Source of the DNA: Oscillospiraceae bacterium
Lineage (GTDB): Bacteria; Bacillota; Clostridia; Oscillospirales; Acutalibacteraceae
NCBI GenBank assembly: GCA_015066225.1
Contig: SVOT01000006.1
Span: forward strand, 1 to 64,000
Length of the DNA: 64,000 nt
Direction: 5' to 3'
Of the stretch, positions 1 through 7,923 are shown in pieces (within the stretch, counting starts at the first letter, position 1; every line of letters starts with the position of its first letter). The position numbers and the translations under genes were made by a program. Below the pieces are notes generated by a model. The model was not told where the DNA came from and ran no database searches. It was given only the letters and a program-made list of their open reading frames with translations.

Positions 1-124
1 AAGAATTCAACTAAAAACAAAACTGACTCCGCTTGAAAAACGAAATCAGTTTGTTGCTTAAAATTTAATTTTATCTACCGTAAAGGTCTCTTTTTGTACT
101 GTCCGCACAATTTGGGGCAGTTCA
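1..124 (+). mobile_element. Right end of an IS3-family (IS150-like) insertion sequence
   Basis: The left edge of the window holds the last codons of a transposase (2-61) followed by about 60 non-coding bases ending in CACAATTTGGGGCAGTTCA at 106-124. A short 3' non-coding tail that ends in CA is how IS3-type elements finish, and the GGGG-rich end resembles IS150-type terminal repeats. The left end, the rest of the transposase and the partner inverted repeat lie outside the window. The element ends only about 17 bp from the mutS2 stop codon, so it inserted just downstream of the mutS2 operon. The family call is an inference from memory of the family; the exact end could be off by a few bases. 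Confidence 0.6.
2..61 (+). CDS. IS3-family transposase OrfB, C-terminal end (truncated by window edge)
   Basis: Reading frame 2 is open from the first base and gives RIQLKTKLTPLEKRNQFVA followed by TAA. The pattern RIQ-x-K-x-K-x-LTP-x-E-x-R is the C-terminal signature of IS150/IS3-type OrfB integrases, which in full-length proteins follows the catalytic DDE domain and a YN-rich motif. Only 19 residues are visible, so whether the transposase is intact cannot be judged from this window. Confidence 0.65.
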   Translation, partial: RIQLKTKLTPLEKRNQFVA

Positions 125-140
125 TTTGCGGCTGCCTTTT

Positions 141-2543
141 TTATTTTATTTCTGCTATTGTAACACCGTTTTCACCCTCACCGAAGGTGCCCAGACGGAA
201 GGTGCGTATTCTCGGGTCGGATTTCAGATACTGTGTAACGCCCGCCCTGAGTGCACCTGTTCCTTTACCGTGAATTATAGTGCATTCGGTAAGTCCCGAA
301 CGAAGCAAATCATCAAGGAAACGGTCAAGCACGATTATGGCTTCATCCACCATGAGTCCACGCAAGTCACAACGGTTGCTCACATTCATTGTGGATTTAC
401 TCTCACCGCTTACCCTTGCAGTTGAAACCTGTCGTTTTTTCGTTTCCTTCTGTTTGGGTTTATCAACAAGCCTGAGGGTTTCTTCTTTCACTCGCATTTT
501 CAGCATACCTGCAGCAATTTCAACGTTCCCTTTTTTATCCTTTAAGGATGTTACCGTTGCATTTTTGCCTATGGTTTTAGAATAAACCGTGTCGCCAATC
601 TCAAGGGGTCTAGGCAAAACGTAATCATCATCGTCATCAACAGAAGCCAAAACCGGATTCACAGCGTCGTTTATTGCATTAAGACGGGAGTTAACCGCAC
701 TTTTGGCACGTCTTGCAAGCTCGGCGGCATCCTTGGTCTGCCTTGCTTCCTTTTTGAGCTTTTCAACCTCGTTAAGAAGTGCGTTAGCTTCACGCTTTGC
801 CTTTTCAACTATCCGCAAGGCTTCACCCTTAGCGTTTTCCAATTCCTTGTCACGCCTTTGCTGAGCATCAATAAGGATTTTTTCCGCCTTTTCCTTATCG
901 GCTTTTGCCGCCGCCGTAATTTCCTGAGCCCTGGTATGCTCGCCCTCCATCTCAAGTCTGCTTTTTTCAAGCATATCAACAACATCTTCAAATCTGATGT
1001 TTTCAGATGAAACAAGCTCCCCTGCTCTGTCAATTATGCTCTTGTCAATACCCAATCGCTCGGATATAGCAAATGCGTTCGAGCGCCCGGGCACACCGAT
1101 AAGAAGCCTGTATGTGGGGCTCAACGTGTTAACATCGAATTCACAGGAGCCATTTTCAACACCGGGTGTTTGCAGGGCGTAGGCTTTCAGCTCCGCATAA
1201 TGGGTGGTTGCCGCAATTTTTGCACCCTTATTATACAGCTCCTCGAGAATAGCCATAGCAAGGGCCGCACCCTCAACGGGGTCTGTACCCGCACCCAACT
1301 CATCTATAAGAGCAAGTGTTTTGCCGTTGGCTTTTTCGAGAATATTTACGATATTTACCATATGTGACGAGAATGTGGACAGGGATTGCTCAATACTCTG
1401 CTCATCACCGATATCAACGAGAATATTGTCATACACGCTGATTTTACTTTCATCCCCCGCAGGAATCATAAGACCGCTGGCACCCATTGCTGACAATAGA
1501 CCTATTGTTTTTATTGCAACGGTTTTACCGCCTGTATTGGGACCTGTTATGACCAGGGTATCAAAATCTGTACCCAGCCTTATATCCGTCGGCACAACCT
1601 TTTTGGGGTCAATAAGGGGGTGCCTTGCCTTTTTCAAATCAGTAATGCCGTTACTGTTAATAACAGGGACGCTTGCTTTCATATCATAAGCCATATGAGC
1701 CTTGCAGAAAACAATATTGATTTCAACAGCACACTCGTAGCTACCCTTTATTTCTTCGGTAAACCCGCCCGCTTCAACAGAAAGTTCATACAGAATACGT
1801 TCAATCTCAGCCGCCTCTTTACCCTTGAGCACACGGATATCGTTGTTTGCTTCAACAACACCGGCAGGCTCGATAAACACCGTTGCACCTGTTGAAGATG
1901 TGTCGTGTATCATACCCGAAATTGCACCACGTTGTTCACTTTTAACGGGCACAACGTATCTGCCGTTACGCTGGGTGATAATAGCATCCTGCAGAACAGC
2001 TCTTAGATTTTGTGATTTTATTAATTTTTCAAGCTTATCTCTTATGCTGTTTTCTTTGTTTTTTATCTGCCGGCGGATTGATGCAAGCTCGGGCGAAGCA
2101 TTATCACTCATTTCCTCCTCGGAAAGAATTGCCGAAAAAATCTTTTCCTCAAGATATTTGTTGGGCATAAGCGAATCAAAATACAAATCAATCCCCCGTG
2201 GCTCTTTGCCGGAATTGTTCCGCCACTCTCTTATTGCACGCACAGTTCTCACCGTTGAACCGATATCCAACAGCTCCTTCATAGACAAAACGCCACCCGC
2301 CGATGCCCTGGCAAGGGAGTTATTGACATTTTTGAGCCCACCGAAGGATGGCCCGCCGTATTTGGCAAGCATTATGTATGCGTCTTCTGTCATATTCATC
2401 AGATTCTGTGCCGATTTCTCGCTTTTCTCGGGACGCAAAGAAAGAATCCCGTCCCTCGCATCGTCATTACACGCACGAGCCGCAAGAAGCTCCAGAATTT
2501 TATCGTATTCGAGTGCTTTTAAGTGTCTGTTCATATCTTTCAT
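141..2543 (-). CDS. mutS2: MutS2 family ATPase/endonuclease
   Basis: 800-residue MutS2. The N-terminal MutS core and clamp helices (about 1-300) are followed by the ATPase with Walker A GPNTGGKT (about 335), a DELGAGTDP Walker B region, a long coiled coil (about 515-640), and a C-terminal Smr nuclease domain with DLRG and HGKGTGAL motifs (about 720-800). MutS2 proteins act on branched DNA and, in Firmicutes, on collided ribosomes; they lack the mismatch-reading domain of MutS. The start ATG overlaps the recO stop by 4 bp, so the two are translationally coupled; an alternative ATG lies 9 bases downstream (MNRHLK). It is the last gene of the phoH-to-mutS2 operon. Confidence 0.95.
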   Translation of the reverse strand: MKDMNRHLKALEYDKILELLAARACNDDARDGILSLRPEKSEKSAQNLMNMTEDAYIMLAKYGGPSFGGLKNVNNSLARASAGGVLSMKELLDIGSTVRTVRAIREWRNNSGKEPRGIDLYFDSLMPNKYLEEKIFSAILSEEEMSDNASPELASIRRQIKNKENSIRDKLEKLIKSQNLRAVLQDAIITQRNGRYVVPVKSEQRGAISGMIHDTSSTGATVFIEPAGVVEANNDIRVLKGKEAAEIERILYELSVEAGGFTEEIKGSYECAVEINIVFCKAHMAYDMKASVPVINSNGITDLKKARHPLIDPKKVVPTDIRLGTDFDTLVITGPNTGGKTVAIKTIGLLSAMGASGLMIPAGDESKISVYDNILVDIGDEQSIEQSLSTFSSHMVNIVNILEKANGKTLALIDELGAGTDPVEGAALAMAILEELYNKGAKIAATTHYAELKAYALQTPGVENGSCEFDVNTLSPTYRLLIGVPGRSNAFAISERLGIDKSIIDRAGELVSSENIRFEDVVDMLEKSRLEMEGEHTRAQEITAAAKADKEKAEKILIDAQQRRDKELENAKGEALRIVEKAKREANALLNEVEKLKKEARQTKDAAELARRAKSAVNSRLNAINDAVNPVLASVDDDDDYVLPRPLEIGDTVYSKTIGKNATVTSLKDKKGNVEIAAGMLKMRVKEETLRLVDKPKQKETKKRQVSTARVSGESKSTMNVSNRCDLRGLMVDEAIIVLDRFLDDLLRSGLTECTIIHGKGTGALRAGVTQYLKSDPRIRTFRLGTFGEGENGVTIAEIK

Positions 2544-3289
2544 AATATACCAACTTTTAATGTTTCATAAAAATCCAATGTTTTAAAGCTACGCTGAGTT
2601 TTTTTCAGAAGATAATCCTCGCAAATATTACAAAAGCTTCTCAAGGATTCATCCTTTAATGTAAAGGAAAAAATTTTTTCAAACTCAGAAAGGCAAACGT
2701 ATCTCATAGCTGTCACAACCGATATATTAAGTGGCTTGCACCCAACCGCCGGCATACATTCACTGCAAAACAGCTTGCCGCTTTCGGTTGAAAAATACAT
2801 TATATTGCTTTCGTATTCGCCACAGGTGTCACACCCCACCAAAGAGGGCATATAGCCACTGAGAGACATTAACCTGAGTTCTGTGACAGCTTTTATAAAT
2901 TCGGGGGCTTTTTTACCATCCTTTAAAAGCCAGAGTGAATTAAGAAAAAGTCGGAGCACTTCCCCCGACTCATAATCTTCTTCACAGAATTCATAGGACA
3001 GTTCGCAAAAATACTGTGCCAGCGCCATTTTTTCAATATCCTGTCGCAACTCGAAAAACACCTCTTTGACAACGGCTTCATCAACCGCAAAGGCATCTTT
3101 TTTCTTTGAAAACGTGAAATCAGAATACGCCAGCAACGAGGTTGCGGCAAGCTTTTTGCTTTTTGTGTTTTTGGAGCCCCTTGAAAACGCACGAACAAGA
3201 CCGTACTCAGCAGTAAGCACAGTTATAAGGCGGTCTGATTCACCGATACTCTGTTCTCTTATCACCAGTCCCGGTGCTGTTATTTTCAC
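2540..3289 (-). CDS. recO: DNA repair protein RecO
   Basis: RecO loads RecA on SSB-coated DNA with RecR in the RecFOR pathway. The N-terminal OB-fold begins with KITAPGLVIRE, typical of the family, and the C-terminal part has a Cys4 zinc site (CDTC ... CSEC, about residues 141-165). The start is taken as GTG at 3289, giving 249 residues, because family members begin right at this strand; an in-frame ATG at 3322 would add 11 residues but has a weaker ribosome site. The start lies inside the preceding yqzL-like gene, so the two overlap by 50 bp in different frames, and the 3' end overlaps mutS2 by 4 bp. Confidence 0.9.
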   Translation of the reverse strand: MKITAPGLVIREQSIGESDRLITVLTAEYGLVRAFSRGSKNTKSKKLAATSLLAYSDFTFSKKKDAFAVDEAVVKEVFFELRQDIEKMALAQYFCELSYEFCEEDYESGEVLRLFLNSLWLLKDGKKAPEFIKAVTELRLMSLSGYMPSLVGCDTCGEYESNIMYFSTESGKLFCSECMPAVGCKPLNISVVTAMRYVCLSEFEKIFSFTLKDESLRSFCNICEDYLLKKTQRSFKTLDFYETLKVGIL

Positions 3290-3401
3290 CAAGGTTTTCC
3301 AACTCCGAATTCTTAGCGGCATTCACCGTGTTTTTATATTCAAGATAATCTGAAACTCTGCCGTTTTCACAAAAACGTTGCCAAAGCTCATTCTCATTCA
3401 T
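3240..3401 (-). CDS. YqzL-like small protein upstream of recO
   Basis: A 53-residue ORF starting MNENELWQRFCENGRVSDYL. It has a strong ribosome site (GGGGTGA, 4 bases before ATG) and sits between era and recO, exactly where Bacilli and Clostridia carry a small acidic YqzL-type protein of unknown function. The N-terminal W-x3-F-x2-[TN]G-x-[VI]-x-x-Y-L-x-Y pattern fits that family. The C-terminal half is Asn/Thr/Gly-rich and overlaps the start of recO, suggesting translational coupling. It is too short for most gene-callers' default cut-offs. Function is not known. Confidence 0.75.
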   Translation of the reverse strand: MNENELWQRFCENGRVSDYLEYKNTVNAAKNSELENLGENNSTGTGDKRTEYR

Positions 3402-3410
3402 AAAATCACC

Positions 3411-3448
3411 CCGTTGAATAAACTCTTCTTTAATATTTTATTCAACGG
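3411..3448 (-). other. Perfect 12-bp inverted repeat covering the edge of the yqzL ribosome site
   Basis: Two perfect 12-bp arms (CCGTTGAATAAA and its reverse complement) are separated by 14 bases. In the minus-strand transcript the second arm ends in CGG, which overlaps the GGGGTGA ribosome site of the yqzL-like gene. No U-run follows, so this is not a standard terminator. It could be an mRNA processing or translation-control hairpin between era and yqzL-recO-mutS2. Confidence 0.5.
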
Positions 3449-3480
3449 CACAATCTTTATACGACACGTGAATTGTTAAA

Positions 3481-4374
3481 TCAATCCAACCCGAAGTTAT
3501 GAATAAGCCCCTCTCTGTTGCGCCAATCCTCTTTGACCTTTACCCAGCACTGAAGATTGACCTTGCATTCAAAGAAGCGTTCAAGCTCGTGCCTTGCATT
3601 TGTTGAAACCTCTTTGAGCATAGCACCTTTTTTGCCGATTATTATGCCCTTGTGGCTCTCTTTTTCACAATAAATTATGGCTTCAATATCGAGAATGGGT
3701 TTATCGTCTCTCTCCCTCATTTTCTCAATAGAAACCGCTATGCCGTGAGGGATTTCGTCACTGAGCTTGTGAAGAAGCTTTTCCCTTATCATTTCAGCGG
3801 CAAGCACTCTTTCGGGCTGGTCTGTCAAGGTATCCTCGGGGAAGAAAAAGTCTGATTCCTCTGCAAGAGCAAAGAGCTCCTCCTTCAGTGCCTGCATTCC
3901 GTCGCCGTCTCTTGCACTTACGGGAACAACGGCATCAAACTCCATAACTCCCGTTAATTCAACTATTCTGCTCATAAGAAGCTGTTTGTCGCCCACCATA
4001 TCAATTTTGTTGATAGCAAGCACAACAGGGATTCTTTCAGCCTTGAGTTTTTTTAGCAAATCGAGCTCGTCCGGCTTGATATCCCCCGTTGCCTCGGCAA
4101 CGAAAAGACAGCTGTCAACACCGCCGATACTGTCATCAACGGCTTTTATCATTTTTTCACCCAATTTTGTTTTAGGCTTGTGAAAGCCGGGTGTATCTGT
4201 GAAAACGAGCTGGGTATCATCCTCTGTGAGAACACCCATTATTTTTGTTCTTGTGGTCTGGGGCTTTGCCGAAACTATTGCAACCTTCTGCCCCAACAGT
4301 CTGTTGAGTATTGAGGATTTACCTACGTTAGGTTTACCTACAATGGCAATAAACGCCGTTTTTCTCTGTGACAT
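3481..4374 (-). CDS. era: GTPase Era
   Basis: 297-residue ribosome-assembly GTPase that binds the 3' end of 16S rRNA. The GTPase domain has G1 GKPNVGKSS (about 13-21), G3 DTPGFH, G4 NKID and G5 SARD motifs; the C-terminal KH domain has GIIIGKKG (about 245). Length is normal for Era. The start ATG overlaps the stop of dgkA by one base (TAATG), which with ybeY upstream gives the conserved ybeY-dgkA-era cassette of Firmicutes. Confidence 0.97.
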   Translation of the reverse strand: MSQRKTAFIAIVGKPNVGKSSILNRLLGQKVAIVSAKPQTTRTKIMGVLTEDDTQLVFTDTPGFHKPKTKLGEKMIKAVDDSIGGVDSCLFVAEATGDIKPDELDLLKKLKAERIPVVLAINKIDMVGDKQLLMSRIVELTGVMEFDAVVPVSARDGDGMQALKEELFALAEESDFFFPEDTLTDQPERVLAAEMIREKLLHKLSDEIPHGIAVSIEKMRERDDKPILDIEAIIYCEKESHKGIIIGKKGAMLKEVSTNARHELERFFECKVNLQCWVKVKEDWRNREGLIHNFGLD

Positions 4375-4859
4375 TATTTTTTATCCTTTTTGTTAAAATC
4401 AAATTTGAAAATGAAAAGTGTGAACCCAACCACACTGAGCACAAACCAAAGAATATTCAGCGGATTTTCTTTGTAGTGCAGAAAAAGCATTTCAAAAGCC
4501 TGTGGCTGCCACAATATTGAGACACCGCAAAGCACGGCAAAAATCGTAAAAACAAGAACTGCACCCGCCGAAACATCCTTTGATATTCTCACGAAATCGT
4601 TTCTTTCTTTACAGGCAGCATCATCGGCTTTTTCAACACCGCTGTTGAGCATTTCACCGCCCAGAACAAGACCACAGGCAAGCAACAGAACGGCAAGCTC
4701 CGTTCTTGTAACCGTGAAAAAGTCATATCTGAACAAGTAATAAAACATATACGCAAGGCACGTGATATGTACTCTGAAATTGCGCTCGTGCGTCACCATC
4801 CAGAAAATACCCTTAAAGGCATAGCCAAAGCTTCTGAAAAGGCTTTTAACCCCGTCCAT
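4374..4859 (-). CDS. dgkA: Diacylglycerol/undecaprenol kinase family protein
   Basis: 161-residue membrane kinase of the DgkA family, which in Gram-positive bacteria usually phosphorylates undecaprenol for cell-wall lipid recycling. Family hallmarks are HERNFRVH (about 25-32), GGEMLNSGVEKADD (about 73-86) and KDVSAGAV (about 98-105), within three membrane segments. About 30 extra C-terminal residues add a fourth hydrophobic segment (LWFVLSVVGFTLFIF), making it longer than the usual 120-130. The start at 4859 is chosen for the GAGGAGG site 7-8 bases upstream; it begins 1 base after the ybeY stop. Confidence 0.88.
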   Translation of the reverse strand: MDGVKSLFRSFGYAFKGIFWMVTHERNFRVHITCLAYMFYYLFRYDFFTVTRTELAVLLLACGLVLGGEMLNSGVEKADDAACKERNDFVRISKDVSAGAVLVFTIFAVLCGVSILWQPQAFEMLFLHYKENPLNILWFVLSVVGFTLFIFKFDFNKKDKK

Positions 4860-4860
4860 T

Positions 4861-5373
4861 TTATGCCTCCTCAGAGTCCATATAATATGATTCGTTTCTC
4901 TTGAGACCCAATTCAGTAAGCACTCTTTCTTCTTTTTCACGCATACGAACGGCTTCAATTCCGCCGTTAACGTGGTCATAGCCAAGAAGATGAAGCATTG
5001 AATGAACCGTGAGGAAGCCAATTTCGCGCTGAAGACTGTGACCATAGGTTTCGGCTTGCCTTACAGCTGTCGGCACGGAAATAACAATATCGCCCAAAAG
5101 ACAAGCGCCTGTTTCGAGATTCTTGTCATAAACGCCATTCTCACCAAGGGGGAATGAAAGCACGTCCGTGCTGCTGTCAACGTTGCGATGCTGTCTGTTA
5201 AGCTCGTGAATTGTATCATCGTCAACAAAGGTTACGCTGATTTCTGCGGGCTCGCCAAAGCCCTCATACGTAAGAACTGCATTACAGCATCTTCTCACAA
5301 GAAGTCTGACACCTGTGGGAATTTTTACGTCTTTCTGGTCGTTTGCGATTATAACTTTAATTTTTTCTTTCAT
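4861..5373 (-). CDS. ybeY: Endoribonuclease YbeY (16S rRNA maturation)
   Basis: 170-residue metal-dependent endoribonuclease needed for 16S rRNA 3' maturation and ribosome quality control. The zinc-binding H-x3-H-x5-H signature is present as HSMLHLLGYDH, and DVLSFPL precedes it, as in the family. The ATG at 5373 (MKEKIKV) follows AGGAGG; an in-frame ATG at 5403 would add ten basic residues and is the alternative. The chosen start overlaps the end of phoH by 17 bp. Confidence 0.93.
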   Translation of the reverse strand: MKEKIKVIIANDQKDVKIPTGVRLLVRRCCNAVLTYEGFGEPAEISVTFVDDDTIHELNRQHRNVDSSTDVLSFPLGENGVYDKNLETGACLLGDIVISVPTAVRQAETYGHSLQREIGFLTVHSMLHLLGYDHVNGGIEAVRMREKEERVLTELGLKRNESYYMDSEEA

Positions 5374-6331
5374 TTCTCTTTTTTGCCTCCTCATATTTTT
5401 CATATGCTCTGATTATATCCTGCACAAGCTTGTGCCTTACCACATCTTTACCTGTAAAATGAACAATCTCAATCTGCTCCATATTTTTGAGAATTCTTGT
5501 AACCTCTACAAGACCCGAGCGCTTGCCGTCGGGCAGGTCAATCTGCGTTACGTCACCCGTAACCACAACCTTTGAGTTGAAGCCCATTCGCGTAAGGAAC
5601 ATTTTCATCTGTTCGGGGGTGGTGTTCTGTGCCTCGTCAAGAATTATGAAGCTGTCGTCAAGTGTTCTGCCTCGCATATAAGCAAGGGGAGCAACCTCAA
5701 TATTACCCCTTTCAAGGTATTTGTTGAAGTTTTCCGCACCGAGCATATCAAACAATGCATCATAAAGCGGGCGAAGATAAGGGTCAACCTTGCTCTGAAG
5801 GTCACCCGGAAGAAAGCCCAGCTTCTCACCCGCTTCAACTGCAGGTCTTGTAAGAATTATTCTGTTGACCTCTTTAGCCCTGAATGCGTTGACAGCCATC
5901 GCCACGGCAAGGTAAGTTTTACCGGTACCCGCGGGGCCCACACCAATTACAATGGTGTTGTTTTTTATTGATTCAACGTATTTTTTCTGACCGAGGGTTT
6001 TTGGTTTAACGGGCTTACCCTTACTTGTTATGCAAATGCAATCACCGGACATTGAAGTGATTTTATCCTCGTTACCGTCATCAACAAGAGATATAACGTA
6101 TCTTACGTTTTGCTCATTGAGACTTTCACCCTTATTGAGAAGCATCAGAAGCCCGTTTATTGCTTTAACCGCCTTTGACACGTTTTCTGCCTCGCCGTTT
6201 ACTTTTATATCTGAGCCACGGCTGATTACATCAACACCAAAGGCTTTTTCTATCAGCAGAATGTTTTCGTCAAAGCTGCCGAAAAGACTGACTGCCTGTT
6301 CCATTCTGTCAACATTAATGATTTGTTCCAA
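5357..6331 (-). CDS. phoH: PhoH family ATPase
   Basis: 324-residue PhoH-like ATPase (PhoH/PhoL group), a probable RNA helicase-type protein functionally linked to YbeY. An N-terminal KH-like segment (1-110) is followed by Walker A GPAGTGKT (about 132-139), and the DEAQN Walker B motif lies in the C-terminal half. The start is TTG at 6331, supported by a GAGGG site 7 bases upstream; the first internal ATG is nine codons later. A SigA-type promoter lies just upstream (6365-6392). Confidence 0.94.
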   Translation of the reverse strand: MEQIINVDRMEQAVSLFGSFDENILLIEKAFGVDVISRGSDIKVNGEAENVSKAVKAINGLLMLLNKGESLNEQNVRYVISLVDDGNEDKITSMSGDCICITSKGKPVKPKTLGQKKYVESIKNNTIVIGVGPAGTGKTYLAVAMAVNAFRAKEVNRIILTRPAVEAGEKLGFLPGDLQSKVDPYLRPLYDALFDMLGAENFNKYLERGNIEVAPLAYMRGRTLDDSFIILDEAQNTTPEQMKMFLTRMGFNSKVVVTGDVTQIDLPDGKRSGLVEVTRILKNMEQIEIVHFTGKDVVRHKLVQDIIRAYEKYEEAKKRNERKN

Positions 6332-6364
6332 TATACTACCCTCTTATATAATTTTTCACTACAT

Positions 6365-6392
6365 AGTATAACATATTTTCTGTAAATGTCCA
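6365..6392 (-). promoter_or_regulatory. SigA-type promoter for the phoH operon
   Basis: On the minus strand TGGACA, 16 bases, then TATACT. It is 34 bases upstream of the phoH start and separates the housekeeping operon from the spore genes yqfC-yqfD. Confidence 0.6.
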
Positions 6393-6424
6393 CTAAATTT
6401 TTTTGAATTTTTTGTGAAAAAACA

Positions 6425-7603
6425 TCAGTTTTGTTCGATATTTTCCTGAATATCAAACTCTTTTTCAACGGCGATATCTTCAATGCATTTAACCATACAT
6501 TTCAGAGAAAAGATGTCTTTTTGTTCGTCAAAAGCCCAATCAATGCTTTCAAATTTCACATTTCCGAACTCCTTGCGCTTTTCTTTTGTGATTTCAAGCA
6601 AAGCTGAAAGCTCCGCTTCTGTTTTGCTCAGGGAAGTATTTCGGGAAGATATTGAAAAACACTCTGTTTTCTTTAACCCCACCGGAAGACTGTCCTTACC
6701 GCTTTTCAAAGAAATCATAGTTTCGCTTTTTTCGTTGTCTGCCTTTATAAAACCAATCGGTATTTCTAACCCGAAGAAACAGAAATAGAATCTGTTTTTC
6801 CACTCACCTGTGACAAATATTTTTTTGTTTGCTTCTATGGAGGCTACAAATTCTGTTTCAGTTCTTGCAAGAACCTCCCCCTTTGCGTGAAAGCTATGCT
6901 CACTACCGTCAGAATACGCACTTATCCCCGAAATTAACAGGCTTCCCTTTGCAACAAAATCCCCTTCCTTTACCACATTCTGACCGTAATATCCCTTTAC
7001 AAGAATAACCTCACCGTTTTTTGATGCAACAATGTTACACGCTCTTGAGTGGTCTAATTTTTCTTGTTCAACCTCAGCTTCACGCAGTTGAACCTGAACC
7101 TTACCACCGAAAACGTTAACAGAAACCCAGGAAATGTTTTTATAGTCTGATTTTATCTTTTTTTCAACCTCGATAATGTTGATATCGCTCTTTTTCACGC
7201 CTGTTTTTATACCGTAATCCTGCAACTCTTCTGTAAAGTTTTTAGCCATTACATTATCCACACCAACAACTTCAACTTCCCACACAAAACCCGATGCAAA
7301 CCAAAAAGACAACAAAAAAACACCGATTCCCACAAAAATCCCAAATCGCCACTTATGTTTATTTACAAGGGTTTTCAACCCTTTTTCTTGTTCAATCTTC
7401 AGGTTCATACCCGAATTGATTGCCGCATCCTCCAAAGCCGTTAAACAATTCGAGCTTGTAAAGGCAAACACCTTAACACCGTCATTTTTCACATCCCATA
7501 GTGTAATGTCATTCAGCTTGCAGAGGTTTATAAATCTTTCAGAAAAGCCCCCCTCTGCACAAAAGTAAATATACCCGTTTATGAAGCGAAAAAACCTTAG
7601 CAT
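6425..7603 (-). CDS. yqfD: Sporulation protein YqfD
   Basis: 392-residue YqfD, a mother-cell sporulation membrane protein related to stage IV sporulation proteins. The sequence has a basic N-terminal domain (1-90), one membrane segment (about 93-112, FGIFVGIGVFLLSFWFASG), and a large C-terminal domain beginning VWEVEVVGVDNV, as in YqfD. The start ATG follows GAGGTGGGGT and lies 8 bases after the yqfC stop, so the two genes are one unit. The exact biochemical role of this family is not known. Confidence 0.9.
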   Translation of the reverse strand: MLRFFRFINGYIYFCAEGGFSERFINLCKLNDITLWDVKNDGVKVFAFTSSNCLTALEDAAINSGMNLKIEQEKGLKTLVNKHKWRFGIFVGIGVFLLSFWFASGFVWEVEVVGVDNVMAKNFTEELQDYGIKTGVKKSDINIIEVEKKIKSDYKNISWVSVNVFGGKVQVQLREAEVEQEKLDHSRACNIVASKNGEVILVKGYYGQNVVKEGDFVAKGSLLISGISAYSDGSEHSFHAKGEVLARTETEFVASIEANKKIFVTGEWKNRFYFCFFGLEIPIGFIKADNEKSETMISLKSGKDSLPVGLKKTECFSISSRNTSLSKTEAELSALLEITKEKRKEFGNVKFESIDWAFDEQKDIFSLKCMVKCIEDIAVEKEFDIQENIEQN

Positions 7604-7611
7604 ACCCCACC

Positions 7612-7860
7612 TCAGACTCTTTCAAAATAAACATTAAGAATTTCTCCCTCAATACAAGTTTCGCCATAAACAAACGACGACAAAACAAGCTCGCTACCAA
7701 TTATTTTAACGTTCAGCTCTCCGATATTCAAAACTATGCATTCTTCGGAATAATCCGCTACGTAACGGCAATCGGTAATCACCATTTTTTTGTTGGAAAA
7801 CATCTCAATAGATGCATTTTTCACGTCATCCATAATTTTTTTCAAAGAGTTCTTTCCCAT
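7612..7860 (-). CDS. yqfC: Sporulation protein YqfC (YabP/YqfC family)
   Basis: 82-residue protein of the YabP/YqfC family. The beta-rich pattern NKKMVITDCRYVADYSEECIVLNIG and a C-terminal GEILNVYFE are typical. The ATG at 7860 follows GGGAG; an open frame upstream to 7947 lacks a ribosome site and would cross the divergent gene's start. It is followed immediately by yqfD, as in other endospore-formers, where the pair is controlled by SigE; a clear SigE promoter could not be assigned here. Confidence 0.85.
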   Translation of the reverse strand: MGKNSLKKIMDDVKNASIEMFSNKKMVITDCRYVADYSEECIVLNIGELNVKIIGSELVLSSFVYGETCIEGEILNVYFERV

Positions 7861-7923
7861 AAATATCAGCTCCCGATAATATCTTATGCGTGCTCTACAT
7901 AAAATATCTAGGGATGTGGTATT

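Noticed and set aside
1825-2586. 253-aa open frame opposite mutS2
   Set aside because: Ser/Arg-rich shadow translation of the MutS2 coding strand.
7861-7923. SigE promoters for yqfC-yqfD and the YlbJ-like gene
   Set aside because: CATA-like boxes are present on both strands but no convincing -35/-10 pair at correct spacing could be set.
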